64,000 nt of DNA from Sphingomonas montanisoli (GCF_008274695.1 NZ_VTOU01000004.1:62001-126000); one strand, 5' to 3'; positions 20,589 to 29,856 are shown, counted from the stretch's first letter. Program-made: numbers and translations. The notes: generated from the letters alone by a model not told the origin.

Positions 20589-21736
20589 CGATGAAGGCCG
20601 GAACCATCGCGATCACAGGCGTCGGCGAAACGCCGATGGTCCGCGCGAGCCAGCAGTCGCTGCTCGAAATGACGGTCGACGCCAGCATGATGGCGATCGC
20701 CGATGCCGGCTTGAAGCCGCAGGACATCGACGGCTTCGTCGTCAACCGCAACAGCCATTCGGCCGACGAACTCGGCTTCGCGTTGGGCATCGACAAGCGC
20801 CCGTTCAGCGCGATCACCGACACGGTCGGCGGCACCGGCCCGACGGCATCGGCGCTGACGCTGGCATTGCTCGCGATCGAGGCGGGCCTCGCGCGTCACG
20901 TCCTCGTCCCCTACGGTTTCCAGGCGACCCGCCCCGGCGGCCCCTATGGCTTCCACTCGCGCGAGCCGCTCAAGGCCGATCTCGAAATGCCGGTCGGCTA
21001 TTTCGGCCAGCCGAGCTACTTCGCCGCGATGGCGAACCGCTATGCCCACGAATATGGGCTGAGCGAGGAGGAATTGGCCTCGGTCTCGATCACCTTCCGC
21101 AAATGGGCCGAACTGACCCCGGCCGCGCAGAAGCGCGATCCGATGGATCTGGAGGGCTATCGCAAGAGCCCGATGATCTCGACCCCGTTCCGCGTCGCCG
21201 ATTGCTGCCTGATGACCGATGCGGGCGCCGCCTATGTCGTCAGCCGGGCGGATGAGGCGCGCGACATGGCGCAGCCGCGCGTGCTGGTCGACGGGCTTGG
21301 TCTGGGCACGACCCGCTGGCCGCATTCGATGATGTTCACGCAGGCGCCGTCGATCTTCGACTTCCCCGGTCGTGAATCCGCCAAGCCGGCGTTCGAAATG
21401 GCGGGCGTCATCGCCGCCGATCTCGATTGTGCGCAGATTTATGACGGCTTCAGCATCTCCGCGCTTGTCCAGGCCGAACAGCTTGGCCTGTGCGGCGAGG
21501 GGGAGGGTGGCAAGTTCTTCCACGCGGGCCATGCCGCGCCGGGCGGCAAGATGCCGGTCAACACCTCGGGCGGGCACATGTCGGGCGGCTATCTGCCGGG
21601 CATCACCCTGCTGATCGAGGGCGTCCGCCAGCTTCGCCACCAGCGCGACGCTGCGCAGGTGCCCGATGCCACGCTCTGCGCCGTCACCGGCCTTGGCGGC
21701 AATTCGCACGCCACCACCATTTTGCGGAGAGGCTGA
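20585..21736 (+). CDS. SCP2-type thiolase-like protein lacking the catalytic cysteine (aldolase candidate)
   Basis: This 383-residue thiolase-fold protein belongs to the sterol-carrier/lipid-transfer thiolase group. Where thiolases have the nucleophilic cysteine it reads SAITDTVGGTGPTASA, with no cysteine. The C-terminal loop is VNTSGGHMSGGYLPG. Cysteine-less members such as Ltp2 pair with DUF35 proteins and act as retro-aldolases on 3-hydroxyacyl-CoA side chains of steroids. A DUF35 gene follows three bases downstream, so that reaction is the best guess here. The start overlaps the hydratase stop (ATGA); an ATG two codons later is also possible. Confidence 0.85.
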   Translation: MTMKAGTIAITGVGETPMVRASQQSLLEMTVDASMMAIADAGLKPQDIDGFVVNRNSHSADELGFALGIDKRPFSAITDTVGGTGPTASALTLALLAIEAGLARHVLVPYGFQATRPGGPYGFHSREPLKADLEMPVGYFGQPSYFAAMANRYAHEYGLSEEELASVSITFRKWAELTPAAQKRDPMDLEGYRKSPMISTPFRVADCCLMTDAGAAYVVSRADEARDMAQPRVLVDGLGLGTTRWPHSMMFTQAPSIFDFPGRESAKPAFEMAGVIAADLDCAQIYDGFSISALVQAEQLGLCGEGEGGKFFHAGHAAPGGKMPVNTSGGHMSGGYLPGITLLIEGVRQLRHQRDAAQVPDATLCAVTGLGGNSHATTILRRG

Positions 21737-21738
21737 TC

Positions 21739-22155
21739 ATGGGCATTCCCGTCCACGCTCCCAAGTTCGAAAGCGACCTGCTCAAGCCCTTTTACGAAGG
21801 GCTGGCCGAAGGCGAACTGCGCCTGACCGCCGATACGGAGACCGGCGAATGGGTCTGGTATCCGCCTGAAATGGTCTCTGGCCGCCCGCACGCGACGCTG
21901 GAATGGAAGAAGGCGAGCGCGGAGGGCACCGTCTATACCTACACCACCGTCATCCGCAGCCTGCTCCCCGGTGATCACAAGGCGGAGGTGCCGTTCACCG
22001 TCGTCCTCGTCGAGCCGGACGACGCGCCGGGCTGCCGCGTGCCGGGCCTGTTCGTGGCGGACGAGGGCGTCGCTGCGGTCTGCGATATGCGCGTGCGGCT
22101 GCATCCGGTGCAGGCGGGCGATCATGTGATCGCGGGGTTTGCGCCGATTTCCTGA
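21739..22155 (+). CDS. DUF35 OB-fold partner protein (zinc-ribbon cysteines lost)
   Basis: This 138-residue protein is of the DUF35/OB-fold group that binds SCP2-type thiolases. The C-terminal OB fold is clear (GTVYTYTTVIRS, then VPFTVVLVEPDD). The N-terminal rubredoxin-like zinc ribbon is present in outline, but its four cysteines are gone: the region reads TGEWVWYPPEMVSGRPHATLEW. In ChsH2/Ltp2 complexes the DUF35 subunit is needed for aldolase activity. It closes the PQQ-hydratase-thiolase operon and is followed by a palindromic repeat. Confidence 0.85.
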   Translation: MGIPVHAPKFESDLLKPFYEGLAEGELRLTADTETGEWVWYPPEMVSGRPHATLEWKKASAEGTVYTYTTVIRSLLPGDHKAEVPFTVVLVEPDDAPGCRVPGLFVADEGVAAVCDMRVRLHPVQAGDHVIAGFAPIS

Positions 22156-22163
22156 ACCAAGAT

Positions 22164-22248
22164 CGTCATTCCCGCGAAGGCGGGAACCTATCCAGTCTCT
22201 CCGCGAGAGAAAGCATTGGATAGGCCCCCGCCTTCGCGGGGGTGACGG
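22164..22248. repeat. Dispersed palindromic repeat (CCGCGAAGGCGG family), copy 2
   Basis: Arms CGTCATTCCCGCGAAGGCGG and its near-complement (ending TGACGG) enclose a short inner hairpin. It is nearly the same element as the one at 7889-7974. It lies between the convergent ends of the DUF35 gene and the quinone-reductase-like gene and may act as a bidirectional transcription barrier. Confidence 0.75.
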
Positions 22249-22250
22249 CA

Positions 22251-23225
22251 TTAGGGAAAGATAACCACCTTCCCCTCGACCTTGCGGTCCAGCATCGCCC
22301 GCAGTGCCTCGCCGCCACGCTCCAGCGGCAGGCGCAGGCCGATATGCGGCCTGAACGCGCCCGCTTCGTACATCGCGGCCAGTCGATCGGCATTGGCGCG
22401 ATAGCCCGCCGGATCGGCCCCCGCGAACGCCCCCCACGCCACGCCGACGATATCGGCCTGACGCAGCAGCGGCAGGTTGAGCGGGATGGCGGGGATCGTG
22501 CCCGCGGCAAAGCCGATCACCAGATGGCGGCCGTGCAGCGCGATGCTGCGAAACGCCGCCTCGCTGAGCGAACCGCCGACCGGATCGAAGATCACATCGA
22601 CCCCTCGCCCACCGGTCCGATCGCGGATCGCCTGTTTCAGATCCTCGGCGGCATAATCGATCACGTCGTCGGCGCCATGCGCGCGCGCCAGATCGAGCTT
22701 GGTCGCGCTCGACGCCGCCGCGATCACGGTCGCGCCCATCGCCTTGGCGACCTCGACCGCCGCCAGCCCCACGCCGCCCGCCGCGCCCAGCACCAACACG
22801 GTCTCCCCGGCCTGCAGACGCCCGCGATCGTGGAGCGCATGGAAGGCGGTGCCGTAAACCATCGTGAAGACGGCCCCGGTCTCGAAATCCATCTTGGGGG
22901 AGAGTGGCACCACCCGGCTCGCGGGCACCACCATCGCCTCGGCGAAGGCGCCCGACAGCGCATAGGCGGCGACCCGGTCGCCGATGCTCCAGCCGGTCAC
23001 GCCCGGCCCGATCGCATCGATCAGGCCGGCGGCTTCACCACCGGGGGCGAAGGGGAGGGGCGGCTGGCGCTGGTACATGTTGCGGATGACGAGCGCGTCG
23101 GGGAAGTTCACCCCCGCCGCGCGCACCGCGATCCGAATCTCGCCCGGCCCCGGTTCGGGCGCGGGCACGTCGCGCATGACGAGGGTCTCCGGCTCGCCAT
23201 GCGCCTCGCACATCAATGCGCGCAT
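22251..23225 (-). CDS. NADPH:quinone-reductase-like MDR oxidoreductase
   Basis: A 324-residue zinc-free medium-chain dehydrogenase/reductase. It has an N-terminal GroES-like domain with AAGVNFPDALVI and a Rossmann domain with VLVLGAAGGVGLAAVEVAK. No zinc-binding cysteines are seen, which fits quinone oxidoreductases and crotonyl-CoA/enal reductases that use NADPH. It is the last gene of the leftward CoA-transferase operon and starts five bases from the preceding stop. The substrate is probably an alpha,beta-unsaturated ketone or CoA ester, but this is inferred from context. Confidence 0.88.
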   Translation of the reverse strand: MRALMCEAHGEPETLVMRDVPAPEPGPGEIRIAVRAAGVNFPDALVIRNMYQRQPPLPFAPGGEAAGLIDAIGPGVTGWSIGDRVAAYALSGAFAEAMVVPASRVVPLSPKMDFETGAVFTMVYGTAFHALHDRGRLQAGETVLVLGAAGGVGLAAVEVAKAMGATVIAAASSATKLDLARAHGADDVIDYAAEDLKQAIRDRTGGRGVDVIFDPVGGSLSEAAFRSIALHGRHLVIGFAAGTIPAIPLNLPLLRQADIVGVAWGAFAGADPAGYRANADRLAAMYEAGAFRPHIGLRLPLERGGEALRAMLDRKVEGKVVIFP

Positions 23226-23230
23226 GGGGA

Positions 23231-23869
23231 TCAGCTGCCCCGGAACGCCTTCTGCATCGCGTAATAATCGTCGCTCGGGAAGCGCTCGCTATGCTGGCCG
23301 GCGGGCCAGGAGGCGAAGGGCGTCGTCGCCGGAATCACCTGCGAATAATCCGAAAGCCCCCGGCGCTGGATGATCTTCCACACGCCGTTGCGGCGCTCGA
23401 GCCGGTCGATATAGCGGCCTTCGAAGAAGGCATCCTCCTCGCCGCCACCCGACTTGGCGTCGCGGCGGTGGTGCGCGAAATAATAGCATTCGCTCAGCGC
23501 CTGATCGCCCTTCACCTCGATTGCGACGTTTGAAATGTGGTGCGCGGTATATTTGACGCCCAGGATGATCTTCATCGCGAAGTTGATAAAGTCGGTCGAC
23601 AGGCCGTTGAAGCCGCCATGGTGATGTTTCGATTCCGGCCAGAAGCAGCCGCGCAGCAGCGTCTCGTCCGCGCGATCATTGGCGCGGGCATAATCGAACA
23701 GCACCTTCTGGATCGCGTCCTTCGATTCCAGCACATCGAGCCGCGACGCCACATCGCCGCCCGAAGGCTTGGCCGCCTTCGCACCCGATGCGATCGCGGC
23801 GAGGCCGACGGGCACCGCCAGCATCGTCCACAGCGAACGGCGGCGCAGGTTCGGATTTTCTTCGGACAT
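23231..23869 (-). CDS. NTF2-like (SnoaL-type) protein with twin-arginine-like leader
   Basis: A 212-residue protein. The N-terminus LRRRSLWTMLAVPVGLAAIA looks like a Tat-type signal, suggesting periplasmic export; cleavage after KAA is plausible. The remainder is an NTF2/SnoaL-like domain (SKDAIQKVLFDYARANDRAD, and near the end a YIDRLERRNGVWKIIQRR segment). Related proteins include steroid-isomerase-like enzymes and small subunits of oxygenases. A hydratase, isomerase or dehydratase role is possible but cannot be fixed. It sits between the luciferase-like oxidoreductase and the MDR reductase in one operon. Confidence 0.78.
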   Translation of the reverse strand: MSEENPNLRRRSLWTMLAVPVGLAAIASGAKAAKPSGGDVASRLDVLESKDAIQKVLFDYARANDRADETLLRGCFWPESKHHHGGFNGLSTDFINFAMKIILGVKYTAHHISNVAIEVKGDQALSECYYFAHHRRDAKSGGGEEDAFFEGRYIDRLERRNGVWKIIQRRGLSDYSQVIPATTPFASWPAGQHSERFPSDDYYAMQKAFRGS

Positions 23870-23885
23870 CCTCTTCTCTCCTGTC

Positions 23886-24902
23886 TTATGCGGCGAGCGC
23901 GGCGCGGGCTTCGTCGGCCAGGCCGAGTTCGATCAGCTTGGGCAGAACTTCCTTCTCGAACAGGCGCAGGCTCGCCCACGACAATTCGGGGTCGATCCCT
24001 CCCAGCAGCGCGTGGAAGGTCAGCTGGCCGGTATTGCCGAGGTTCTTGGCGATCTCGATGCATTCGTCGGGCGTCACCACCTTGATGTTCGGCATCTTCT
24101 TCAGCTCTTCGACCGTTTCGGCCGCGCTGTAGCGGGTCTGGCCCTCGCCGCGTTCCTTCGCCCATTCGGCATAGGTGTTGAACGCATAGGCGATGTGCGG
24201 TGCGAGCAGCGGCCAGTCACGATCGGGATTGTCCGAAACGTACAGGAAGCTCGGCCCCGGCGTGGTCAGTTCCTCGGGCGCCGGATATCCGCACTTCTCG
24301 CGCTCTTCCTTGTAGATGCGGAACAGGTCGGGCGTGCCGGGGAAATATTGATAGCCCTTGCGCGCGGCGCGCAGAGCCGACTTCTCGGTCGAACCGCCCA
24401 TGTAGATCTTCGGCCCGCCCGGCGTGTAGGGCTTCGGCGTCACGCGCACGGTGCGGCCCTGATATTCGAACGGCTCACCGGTCCACGCCGCCGCGCAGGC
24501 GTCGAGCGCTTCGGTCTGCAGCGCGAGGCGCTTCGACATGTCCTTGCCGAACATCTCGAATTCGTGCGGGCGATATCCCATGCCGGCGGTGAAGACGAGG
24601 CGACCCTTCGACATGATGTCGAGCACGGCCAGATCCTCAGCCATGCGCAGCGGCTCGTGCATCGTCACGACCAGCGCGGACAGGTGCGCCAGGATATTCT
24701 CGGTCACGCCGAAGATCGCGGCGGCCATGATCATCGACGACGGGCAATAGCCGCCATCGGCATTGTGATGCTCGGCCAGATAGACCTGCTTGAAGCCCAG
24801 CTTGTCGGCCCAGGCCGACTGCTCGATCGCGGTGCGATAGAGCGCTTCGTGCGGCGCCCCGAAATCGGGGCGGTTCATGTCGTAACGGAGATTGAGTTCC
24901 AT
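23886..24902 (-). CDS. Luciferase-like (LLM) flavin/F420-dependent oxidoreductase
   Basis: A 338-residue TIM-barrel protein of the bacterial luciferase-like superfamily, whose members use FMNH2 or F420. Landmarks are FKQVYLAEHHNADGG, the VLDIMSKGRLVFTAGMGYRP substrate/cofactor region and GGPKIYMGGST. It lies 27 bases after the CoA-transferase gene. That operon is divergent from fbiC-npdG-cofE, the F420 biosynthesis and reduction genes. F420 is therefore a plausible cofactor, though the flavin reductase at 51.4 kb leaves FMNH2 possible. Monooxygenation or reduction of a CoA-activated or cyclic ketone substrate would suit the setting. Confidence 0.88.
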   Translation of the reverse strand: MELNLRYDMNRPDFGAPHEALYRTAIEQSAWADKLGFKQVYLAEHHNADGGYCPSSMIMAAAIFGVTENILAHLSALVVTMHEPLRMAEDLAVLDIMSKGRLVFTAGMGYRPHEFEMFGKDMSKRLALQTEALDACAAAWTGEPFEYQGRTVRVTPKPYTPGGPKIYMGGSTEKSALRAARKGYQYFPGTPDLFRIYKEEREKCGYPAPEELTTPGPSFLYVSDNPDRDWPLLAPHIAYAFNTYAEWAKERGEGQTRYSAAETVEELKKMPNIKVVTPDECIEIAKNLGNTGQLTFHALLGGIDPELSWASLRLFEKEVLPKLIELGLADEARAALAA

Positions 24903-24929
24903 CGGGGCAGTCCTGAAAAGAAAGGGGGA

Positions 24930-27305
24930 TCAGGCGGCGGTGGCCGCGGGGACAGGTTCGATCGCGATGCGGCGGGCGATCAGATCGTCGATCGCCTCCG
25001 CGCTGAAACCGGCTTCGGCCAGGATATCGCGCGTATGTTCGCCAAGCCGCGGTGCGGAGCCCTTCTTGACGCCGGGCGTGCCGCTCAGCCGGTTGAGCAG
25101 GCCGAATTCGCGAATGTGCTGGTAGATCGAGTTCTTATCCTCGAACACCCGGTTGGTTTCCTGCGCCCAAGGTTCGTGCAGAACCTCCTTGGCCCAGTTC
25201 TTGTTATAGACGATCTCGGCGGGTGCGCCGGCCGCGTCTAGGATCTCGAAGGCTTCCGCGCTGGTCTTGTCGGTGAAGAAGGGTGCGATAATCTCGCCCA
25301 GATCGGCGTCGTTGATCGTGCGGTCCACAGCGTTGCCGAAACCCTGCTCGGTCGGCAGTTCGGGCCGGCCGATCGCGCGGGCAAGCGCCGCGAAGCCCGC
25401 ATCGTCGCGTGCGCAGATGCACACCCATCCGTCGGTCGTCTGGTAGATGCGGTCGAGCGCGCTGAACCCGGTCTGCGCCTGATCGAGCCGCATGCCGTAA
25501 ACCACGCGATCTTCGGCATCGAGGAAGTGCTCCGACGTCGTCCACAGGCTCGAATGGAGCTGCGGGCATTCGACATAGTCGCCCTTGCCGGTGCGATAGC
25601 GGTTTTCGACCGCCATCAGCACTGCGGCGGCGCCCAGGAAGCCGTTGTTGTAATCCTCGTTGCCGAACACCGAACGGGTCGGCGGATTGCCCGCACCACC
25701 GCCTTCGTAGAGCAGCCCGGTCCAGCCGGACACGAGCGGTGCAAAGCTTTTGAGCAGCGACTTCGGCCCGCGCGAACCGTAGCCGGGCAGGTAAGTGTAG
25801 ATCAGGTCGGGCTTGATCGCGGTCAGCGTCTCAAACCCGATGCCCAATTTGTCGGCCTTGCCGGGGCGCAGGTTGTGCATGATCACGTCGGCGGTCTCGA
25901 CCAGCTTGTGCGCGGCGGCCAGGCCTTCGGGCGACTTGAGGTTCAGCACGATGCCGCGCTTGCCGCGCTGCGCTGCGTCGAACACGTCGGGCAGGGGGCG
26001 CATCTGATCGCCTTCGGGCGTCTCGATCTTGATCACGTCGGCGCCAAGATCCGACATCAGCCGGCCCGCATAACCGCACGCGAAGAAGGACGAAAAGTCG
26101 AGGACGCGCAGCCCTTCCAGCGCATGCTTGATCGGCGCGCCTTTGGGCGAAACCGGCTGCGCGGGGCGGGCGGGCAGGCTTGCCAGCTTGGCGTTATCCG
26201 CGCCGATCGCCGGGGCAGGCGTGGGCGTCGACGGCTGCGCGCTGCCGAAGCGGACGGCGGGGCCGGCCTGCTTGATCGTGCCGAAATCGGGATCGGCAAG
26301 CTCGATCCGCTGCCCGACAAATTCGACCTGATCGTCGAGCAGGATCTCGGCGGGTTCGAGGACCGGAAGGGCGGCGACATCGGCGGCGTGGAACGCCTTG
26401 ATCCATTCGTCGCGATTCCTGGTCTTGGTGCGCTCGAACACCTCGACGCGGGCGATCTGATATTCCTCGTCGTTCAGCGGCGTGGCCATTTCCGGCCCCT
26501 TCACCTGCTGGATGCGGTCGCCATAGCCCAGCACTTCCATCGCATTCTTGAAGCCGCCGGGGCCGCCGGTGTGGATCTGCATGAACAGGCCATCGGCACA
26601 TTCGAACATGCCGGTGATCAGGCGGGTGTGGCCGAAACGGTCCATCGCGCCCGCATCGGCGGTGCGGATGTAGGACAGGCCGTCCTGCTGCCACCAATTG
26701 TTCATCGGCGACTGCGCCGACATCGCGTCGAGCAGCGACGCGCGCACCGTCTGCCCCGCACCGTTTTCGCGGCGCGCGCGGATTGCGGCGAGTACGCCGA
26801 TATTCGCCAGGAACGCCTGGCCGTAATGGAGCGCGGGATGGCCCGGATACATCGGGCCGGGGCGGAAGCTGCTCGCCTTGTCGACCATCAGGCCCAGCTT
26901 AGCGGCGGCGAGCGACTCGCCATAGGGGCGATCGGCATAGGGCGTGTCGTCGCCATAGGCTTCGAGCGCGCAGACGATCAGGCCGGGATTGTCGCCCTCC
27001 AGCGCCTCGCGGTCCAAGCCCAGCGCGCGCGCCTGCTCGGTCGTCATCGAATGGATGAAGATGTCGGCCTTGGCGATCAGGCTTTTCAGCTTCGCGCGGT
27101 CGTCGCCATCTTCATAGGACAGCTCGACGCTCGCCTTGCCGCGATCCCACGCCTTGCGGGTCACGTCGTGCGCGAAGAAGGTGCCGCCGTGCGGCTCGAC
27201 CTTGATCACCTCGGCGCCGTGATCGGCCAGCATCATGCTGGTGATCGCACCGGGCATGACGCGCGATGCATCGACGACCACCAGCGAGTCCAACGGTCCG
27301 GCCAT
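24930..27305 (-). CDS. Two-domain family III CoA transferase (fused CaiB/BaiF)
   Basis: At 791 residues this is about twice the usual family III size, with two CaiB/BaiF units in one chain. Unit 1 starts LVVVDASRVMPGAITSMMLADHG; unit 2 starts near residue 395 (GLRVLDFSSFFACGYAGRLM). The aspartate that carries the CoA transfer seems present only in unit 2 (VFGNEDYNNGF). The matching part of unit 1 reads GHPALHYGQAFLA. Family III enzymes normally work as interlocked dimers, so a fused chain could act as a pseudo-heterodimer with one active half. It heads the leftward operon with the LLM oxidoreductase. Confidence 0.88.
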   Translation of the reverse strand: MAGPLDSLVVVDASRVMPGAITSMMLADHGAEVIKVEPHGGTFFAHDVTRKAWDRGKASVELSYEDGDDRAKLKSLIAKADIFIHSMTTEQARALGLDREALEGDNPGLIVCALEAYGDDTPYADRPYGESLAAAKLGLMVDKASSFRPGPMYPGHPALHYGQAFLANIGVLAAIRARRENGAGQTVRASLLDAMSAQSPMNNWWQQDGLSYIRTADAGAMDRFGHTRLITGMFECADGLFMQIHTGGPGGFKNAMEVLGYGDRIQQVKGPEMATPLNDEEYQIARVEVFERTKTRNRDEWIKAFHAADVAALPVLEPAEILLDDQVEFVGQRIELADPDFGTIKQAGPAVRFGSAQPSTPTPAPAIGADNAKLASLPARPAQPVSPKGAPIKHALEGLRVLDFSSFFACGYAGRLMSDLGADVIKIETPEGDQMRPLPDVFDAAQRGKRGIVLNLKSPEGLAAAHKLVETADVIMHNLRPGKADKLGIGFETLTAIKPDLIYTYLPGYGSRGPKSLLKSFAPLVSGWTGLLYEGGGAGNPPTRSVFGNEDYNNGFLGAAAVLMAVENRYRTGKGDYVECPQLHSSLWTTSEHFLDAEDRVVYGMRLDQAQTGFSALDRIYQTTDGWVCICARDDAGFAALARAIGRPELPTEQGFGNAVDRTINDADLGEIIAPFFTDKTSAEAFEILDAAGAPAEIVYNKNWAKEVLHEPWAQETNRVFEDKNSIYQHIREFGLLNRLSGTPGVKKGSAPRLGEHTRDILAEAGFSAEAIDDLIARRIAIEPVPAATAA

Positions 27306-27531
27306 TTCGATCCTCTCTCATCCTCGGGCGGCGCATCGAAAGGCGCCGATCAACCTGCCGCATCTCAATCAAAGTTGCATTGGGGATGCAAGCAATTTAG
27401 CACAGCAGTGCAAATTGTTCGATCCCGCATGTCCGGAAGGGTGCGGCAATTTGCGTAAGAAACACTGGCCTTCCGGGTGCTTTTGCCCGACAGGTGCAGG
27501 TGGAGAGATGGCTTGAAAACGGGCTGCTGAC
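27306..27531. promoter_or_regulatory. Divergent intergenic region, CoA transferase / fbiC
   Basis: This 226-bp gap carries two inverted repeats in tandem: TTGCAT/ATGCAA around TGGGG at 27375-27391, and the larger palindrome at 27393-27417. Both lie about mid-gap, where they could control promoters in both directions. No gene is seen here. Confidence 0.6.
27393..27417. promoter_or_regulatory. Copy of shared operator, extended palindrome (CoA transferase/fbiC)
   Basis: The 25-bp site runs from CAATTTAG to GCAAATTG with GCAC/GTGC at its centre. The core 14-mer (27399-27412, minus strand) is TGCACTGCTGTGCT, matching the consensus except for the final base. It is the most symmetric copy, with AATT flanks on both sides. 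Confidence 0.5.
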
Positions 27532-29856
27532 ATGAACGAATCGGATTTCCGGACATTGGTGGATCGCCCGCTCGATGCGATGATGGCGGCGGCGGAGGCG
27601 ATGACCCTCGAAGGTCATGGTGCGCTCGTCACCTATTCGCGCAAGGTGTTCATCCCCCTGACGCGCCTGTGTCGCGACGTGTGTCACTACTGCACTTTCG
27701 CGACCACGCCGAAGAAGGCGGGCAAGGCCTATCTGTCGGCGGACGAGGTTCTGGCGATTGCGCGCGAGGGCGTCGCCGCCGGCTGCCGCGAGGCTTTGTT
27801 CACGCTCGGCGACCGTCCCGAGGATCGTCACCCCGCCGCGCGGATCGCGCTCGACGCCAGCGGCCACGCCTCGACGCTCGATCTGCTGCTCGACATGGCG
27901 AAGCTGGTGTTCGAGGAAACGGGCCTTCTCCCGCATCTCAACGCCGGGCTGATGGACGAGGCCGATTTCCGACGCCTGCGCCCGGTCTCGGCATCGATGG
28001 GCATCATGCTGGAAACGATCTCGGATCGCCTGTCGGAAAAGGGTGGTCCGCACTATGGCTCGCCCGACAAGCTGCCCTCGGCACGTCTCGCAACGATGGA
28101 AGCGGCTGGGCGTGCAGGCATTCCATTCACGACCGGCCTGCTGATCGGCATCGGCGAAACCCGCGAGGAACGGATCGAGGCGCTGATCGCGATCCGCGAT
28201 CTCCACGCGCGTTACGGCCATATCCAGGAAGTCATCATCCAGAACTTCCGCGCCAAGGCCGGCACGAAGATGGCCAAGGCGCCCGAGCCGTCGCTGGAGG
28301 AGCATGCTTGGACGATCGCCGCCGCGCGCCTGATCCTCGGCCCCGCCATGACGATCCAGGCGCCGCCGAACCTCCATGCGGGCGAGGAACTGGCGACCCT
28401 GCTGCGCGCGGGCGTCAACGATTGGGGCGGCGTCTCACCGGTCACTCCGGACCACGTGAATCCCGAAGCACCGTGGCCCCACCTCGCTTTGCTCGACGCC
28501 GCCACCCGCGCGGCTAAGCGGACGCTGCGTGAACGCCTCGCGGTCGGTCCGGCTTATGCACAGGACGCCGAACGCTGGCTCGAACCCGCGATCGCCAAGG
28601 CTGTCGTCCGGCAGGTCGATGCCAAGGGTCTGCCTGTCGTCGACGGCTGGCACCCCGGCGGCACCGACGCGATGCCGACGATGCCGGCAGCTGGGGTGGG
28701 CGCCGATGACGCGCGCCTCGATGCGATCCTCGATCGCGCGACCGCTGGTGAGGAACTGACCGAGGCCGAGATCGTGCGCCTCTTCGCCGCCGAAGGTCCG
28801 GAGGTCGGCCGCATCGCCGCCGCCGCGAACCGGCTGCGCGTGGCCAATGCGGGTGAGACGGTCACCTACGTCGTCAACCGCAACATCAACTATACCAACA
28901 TCTGCCTCTACAAATGCGGCTTTTGCGCCTTTTCTAAGGGCAGCACGAAGGCGATGCGCGGTCCGGCCTATCGCCTCGATCTCGCCGAGGTCGGCCGCCG
29001 CGCCGCCGAGGCGTGGGATCGTGGCGCGACCGAGGTCTGCCTGCAGGGCGGCATTCACCCGGACTATGACGGCAACACCTATCTCTCGATCCTCGAGGCG
29101 GTGAAGACGGCCGCGCCGGACATCCACATCCACGCCTTCTCCCCGCTGGAGGTCACCCACGGCGCGCAGACGCTCGGCCTGCCGCTCGGCGAATTCCTGA
29201 CGCGGCTGAAGGAGGCGGGGCTGTCGACCCTTCCGGGCACTGCGGCCGAAATCCTCGACGACGAAATCCGCGACAAGATTTGTGTCGACAAGGTCAACAC
29301 CGCGGAATGGCTCGACGTCATGCGCACGGCGCACAACGTCGGCCTGCGCTCGACCGCGACGATCATGTTCGGCCATGTCGAAGGCTATCGCCATTGGGCG
29401 CGGCACCTGCTCCACATCCGCCGGCTCCAGGCCGAGACGGGCGGCTTTACCGAGTTCGTGCCCTTGCCTTTTGTCCATATGGAGGCGCCGATGTGGCGCA
29501 AGGCGCTGGTTCGCTCCGGCCCCTCGGCGCGTGAGGCGTTGCTGATGCAGGCGGTCAGCCGGCTGGTCCTTCACCCGCTGATCACCAACATCCAGGCAAG
29601 CTGGGTCAAGCTGGGCAAAGCAGGCGTGCTCCAGGCGCTCGACGCCGGGGTGAATGACCTTGGCGGCGTCCTGATGGACGAATCGATCACCCGCGCTGCG
29701 GGCGGACAGAACGGCCAGTTCTGGGATGCGACGCAGATGGCGGCGGTCGCGGCGAAGGCCGGACGGCCGGTGCGCCAGCGCACGACACTTTATGGGCAGG
29801 TCGATCGGCCGGCCCCGACAGGAGACGAGAATGACGACCAACGCTGCTTCGCCTGA
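27532..29856 (+). CDS. fbiC: FO synthase (fused CofG-CofH, FbiC)
   Basis: FbiC makes the 7,8-didemethyl-8-hydroxy-5-deazariboflavin chromophore of cofactor F420 from tyrosine and a flavin-pathway intermediate. The 774-residue chain has two radical SAM domains, each with CxxxCxxC: C47-RDV-C51-HY-C54 in the CofG-like half and C458-LYK-C462-GF-C465 in the CofH-like half. Fusion is the actinobacterial arrangement; archaea and cyanobacteria have separate proteins. It starts an F420 cluster with npdG and cofE. cofC and cofD, which are needed to complete F420, are not in this window. Confidence 0.95.
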   Translation: MNESDFRTLVDRPLDAMMAAAEAMTLEGHGALVTYSRKVFIPLTRLCRDVCHYCTFATTPKKAGKAYLSADEVLAIAREGVAAGCREALFTLGDRPEDRHPAARIALDASGHASTLDLLLDMAKLVFEETGLLPHLNAGLMDEADFRRLRPVSASMGIMLETISDRLSEKGGPHYGSPDKLPSARLATMEAAGRAGIPFTTGLLIGIGETREERIEALIAIRDLHARYGHIQEVIIQNFRAKAGTKMAKAPEPSLEEHAWTIAAARLILGPAMTIQAPPNLHAGEELATLLRAGVNDWGGVSPVTPDHVNPEAPWPHLALLDAATRAAKRTLRERLAVGPAYAQDAERWLEPAIAKAVVRQVDAKGLPVVDGWHPGGTDAMPTMPAAGVGADDARLDAILDRATAGEELTEAEIVRLFAAEGPEVGRIAAAANRLRVANAGETVTYVVNRNINYTNICLYKCGFCAFSKGSTKAMRGPAYRLDLAEVGRRAAEAWDRGATEVCLQGGIHPDYDGNTYLSILEAVKTAAPDIHIHAFSPLEVTHGAQTLGLPLGEFLTRLKEAGLSTLPGTAAEILDDEIRDKICVDKVNTAEWLDVMRTAHNVGLRSTATIMFGHVEGYRHWARHLLHIRRLQAETGGFTEFVPLPFVHMEAPMWRKALVRSGPSAREALLMQAVSRLVLHPLITNIQASWVKLGKAGVLQALDAGVNDLGGVLMDESITRAAGGQNGQFWDATQMAAVAAKAGRPVRQRTTLYGQVDRPAPTGDENDDQRCFA

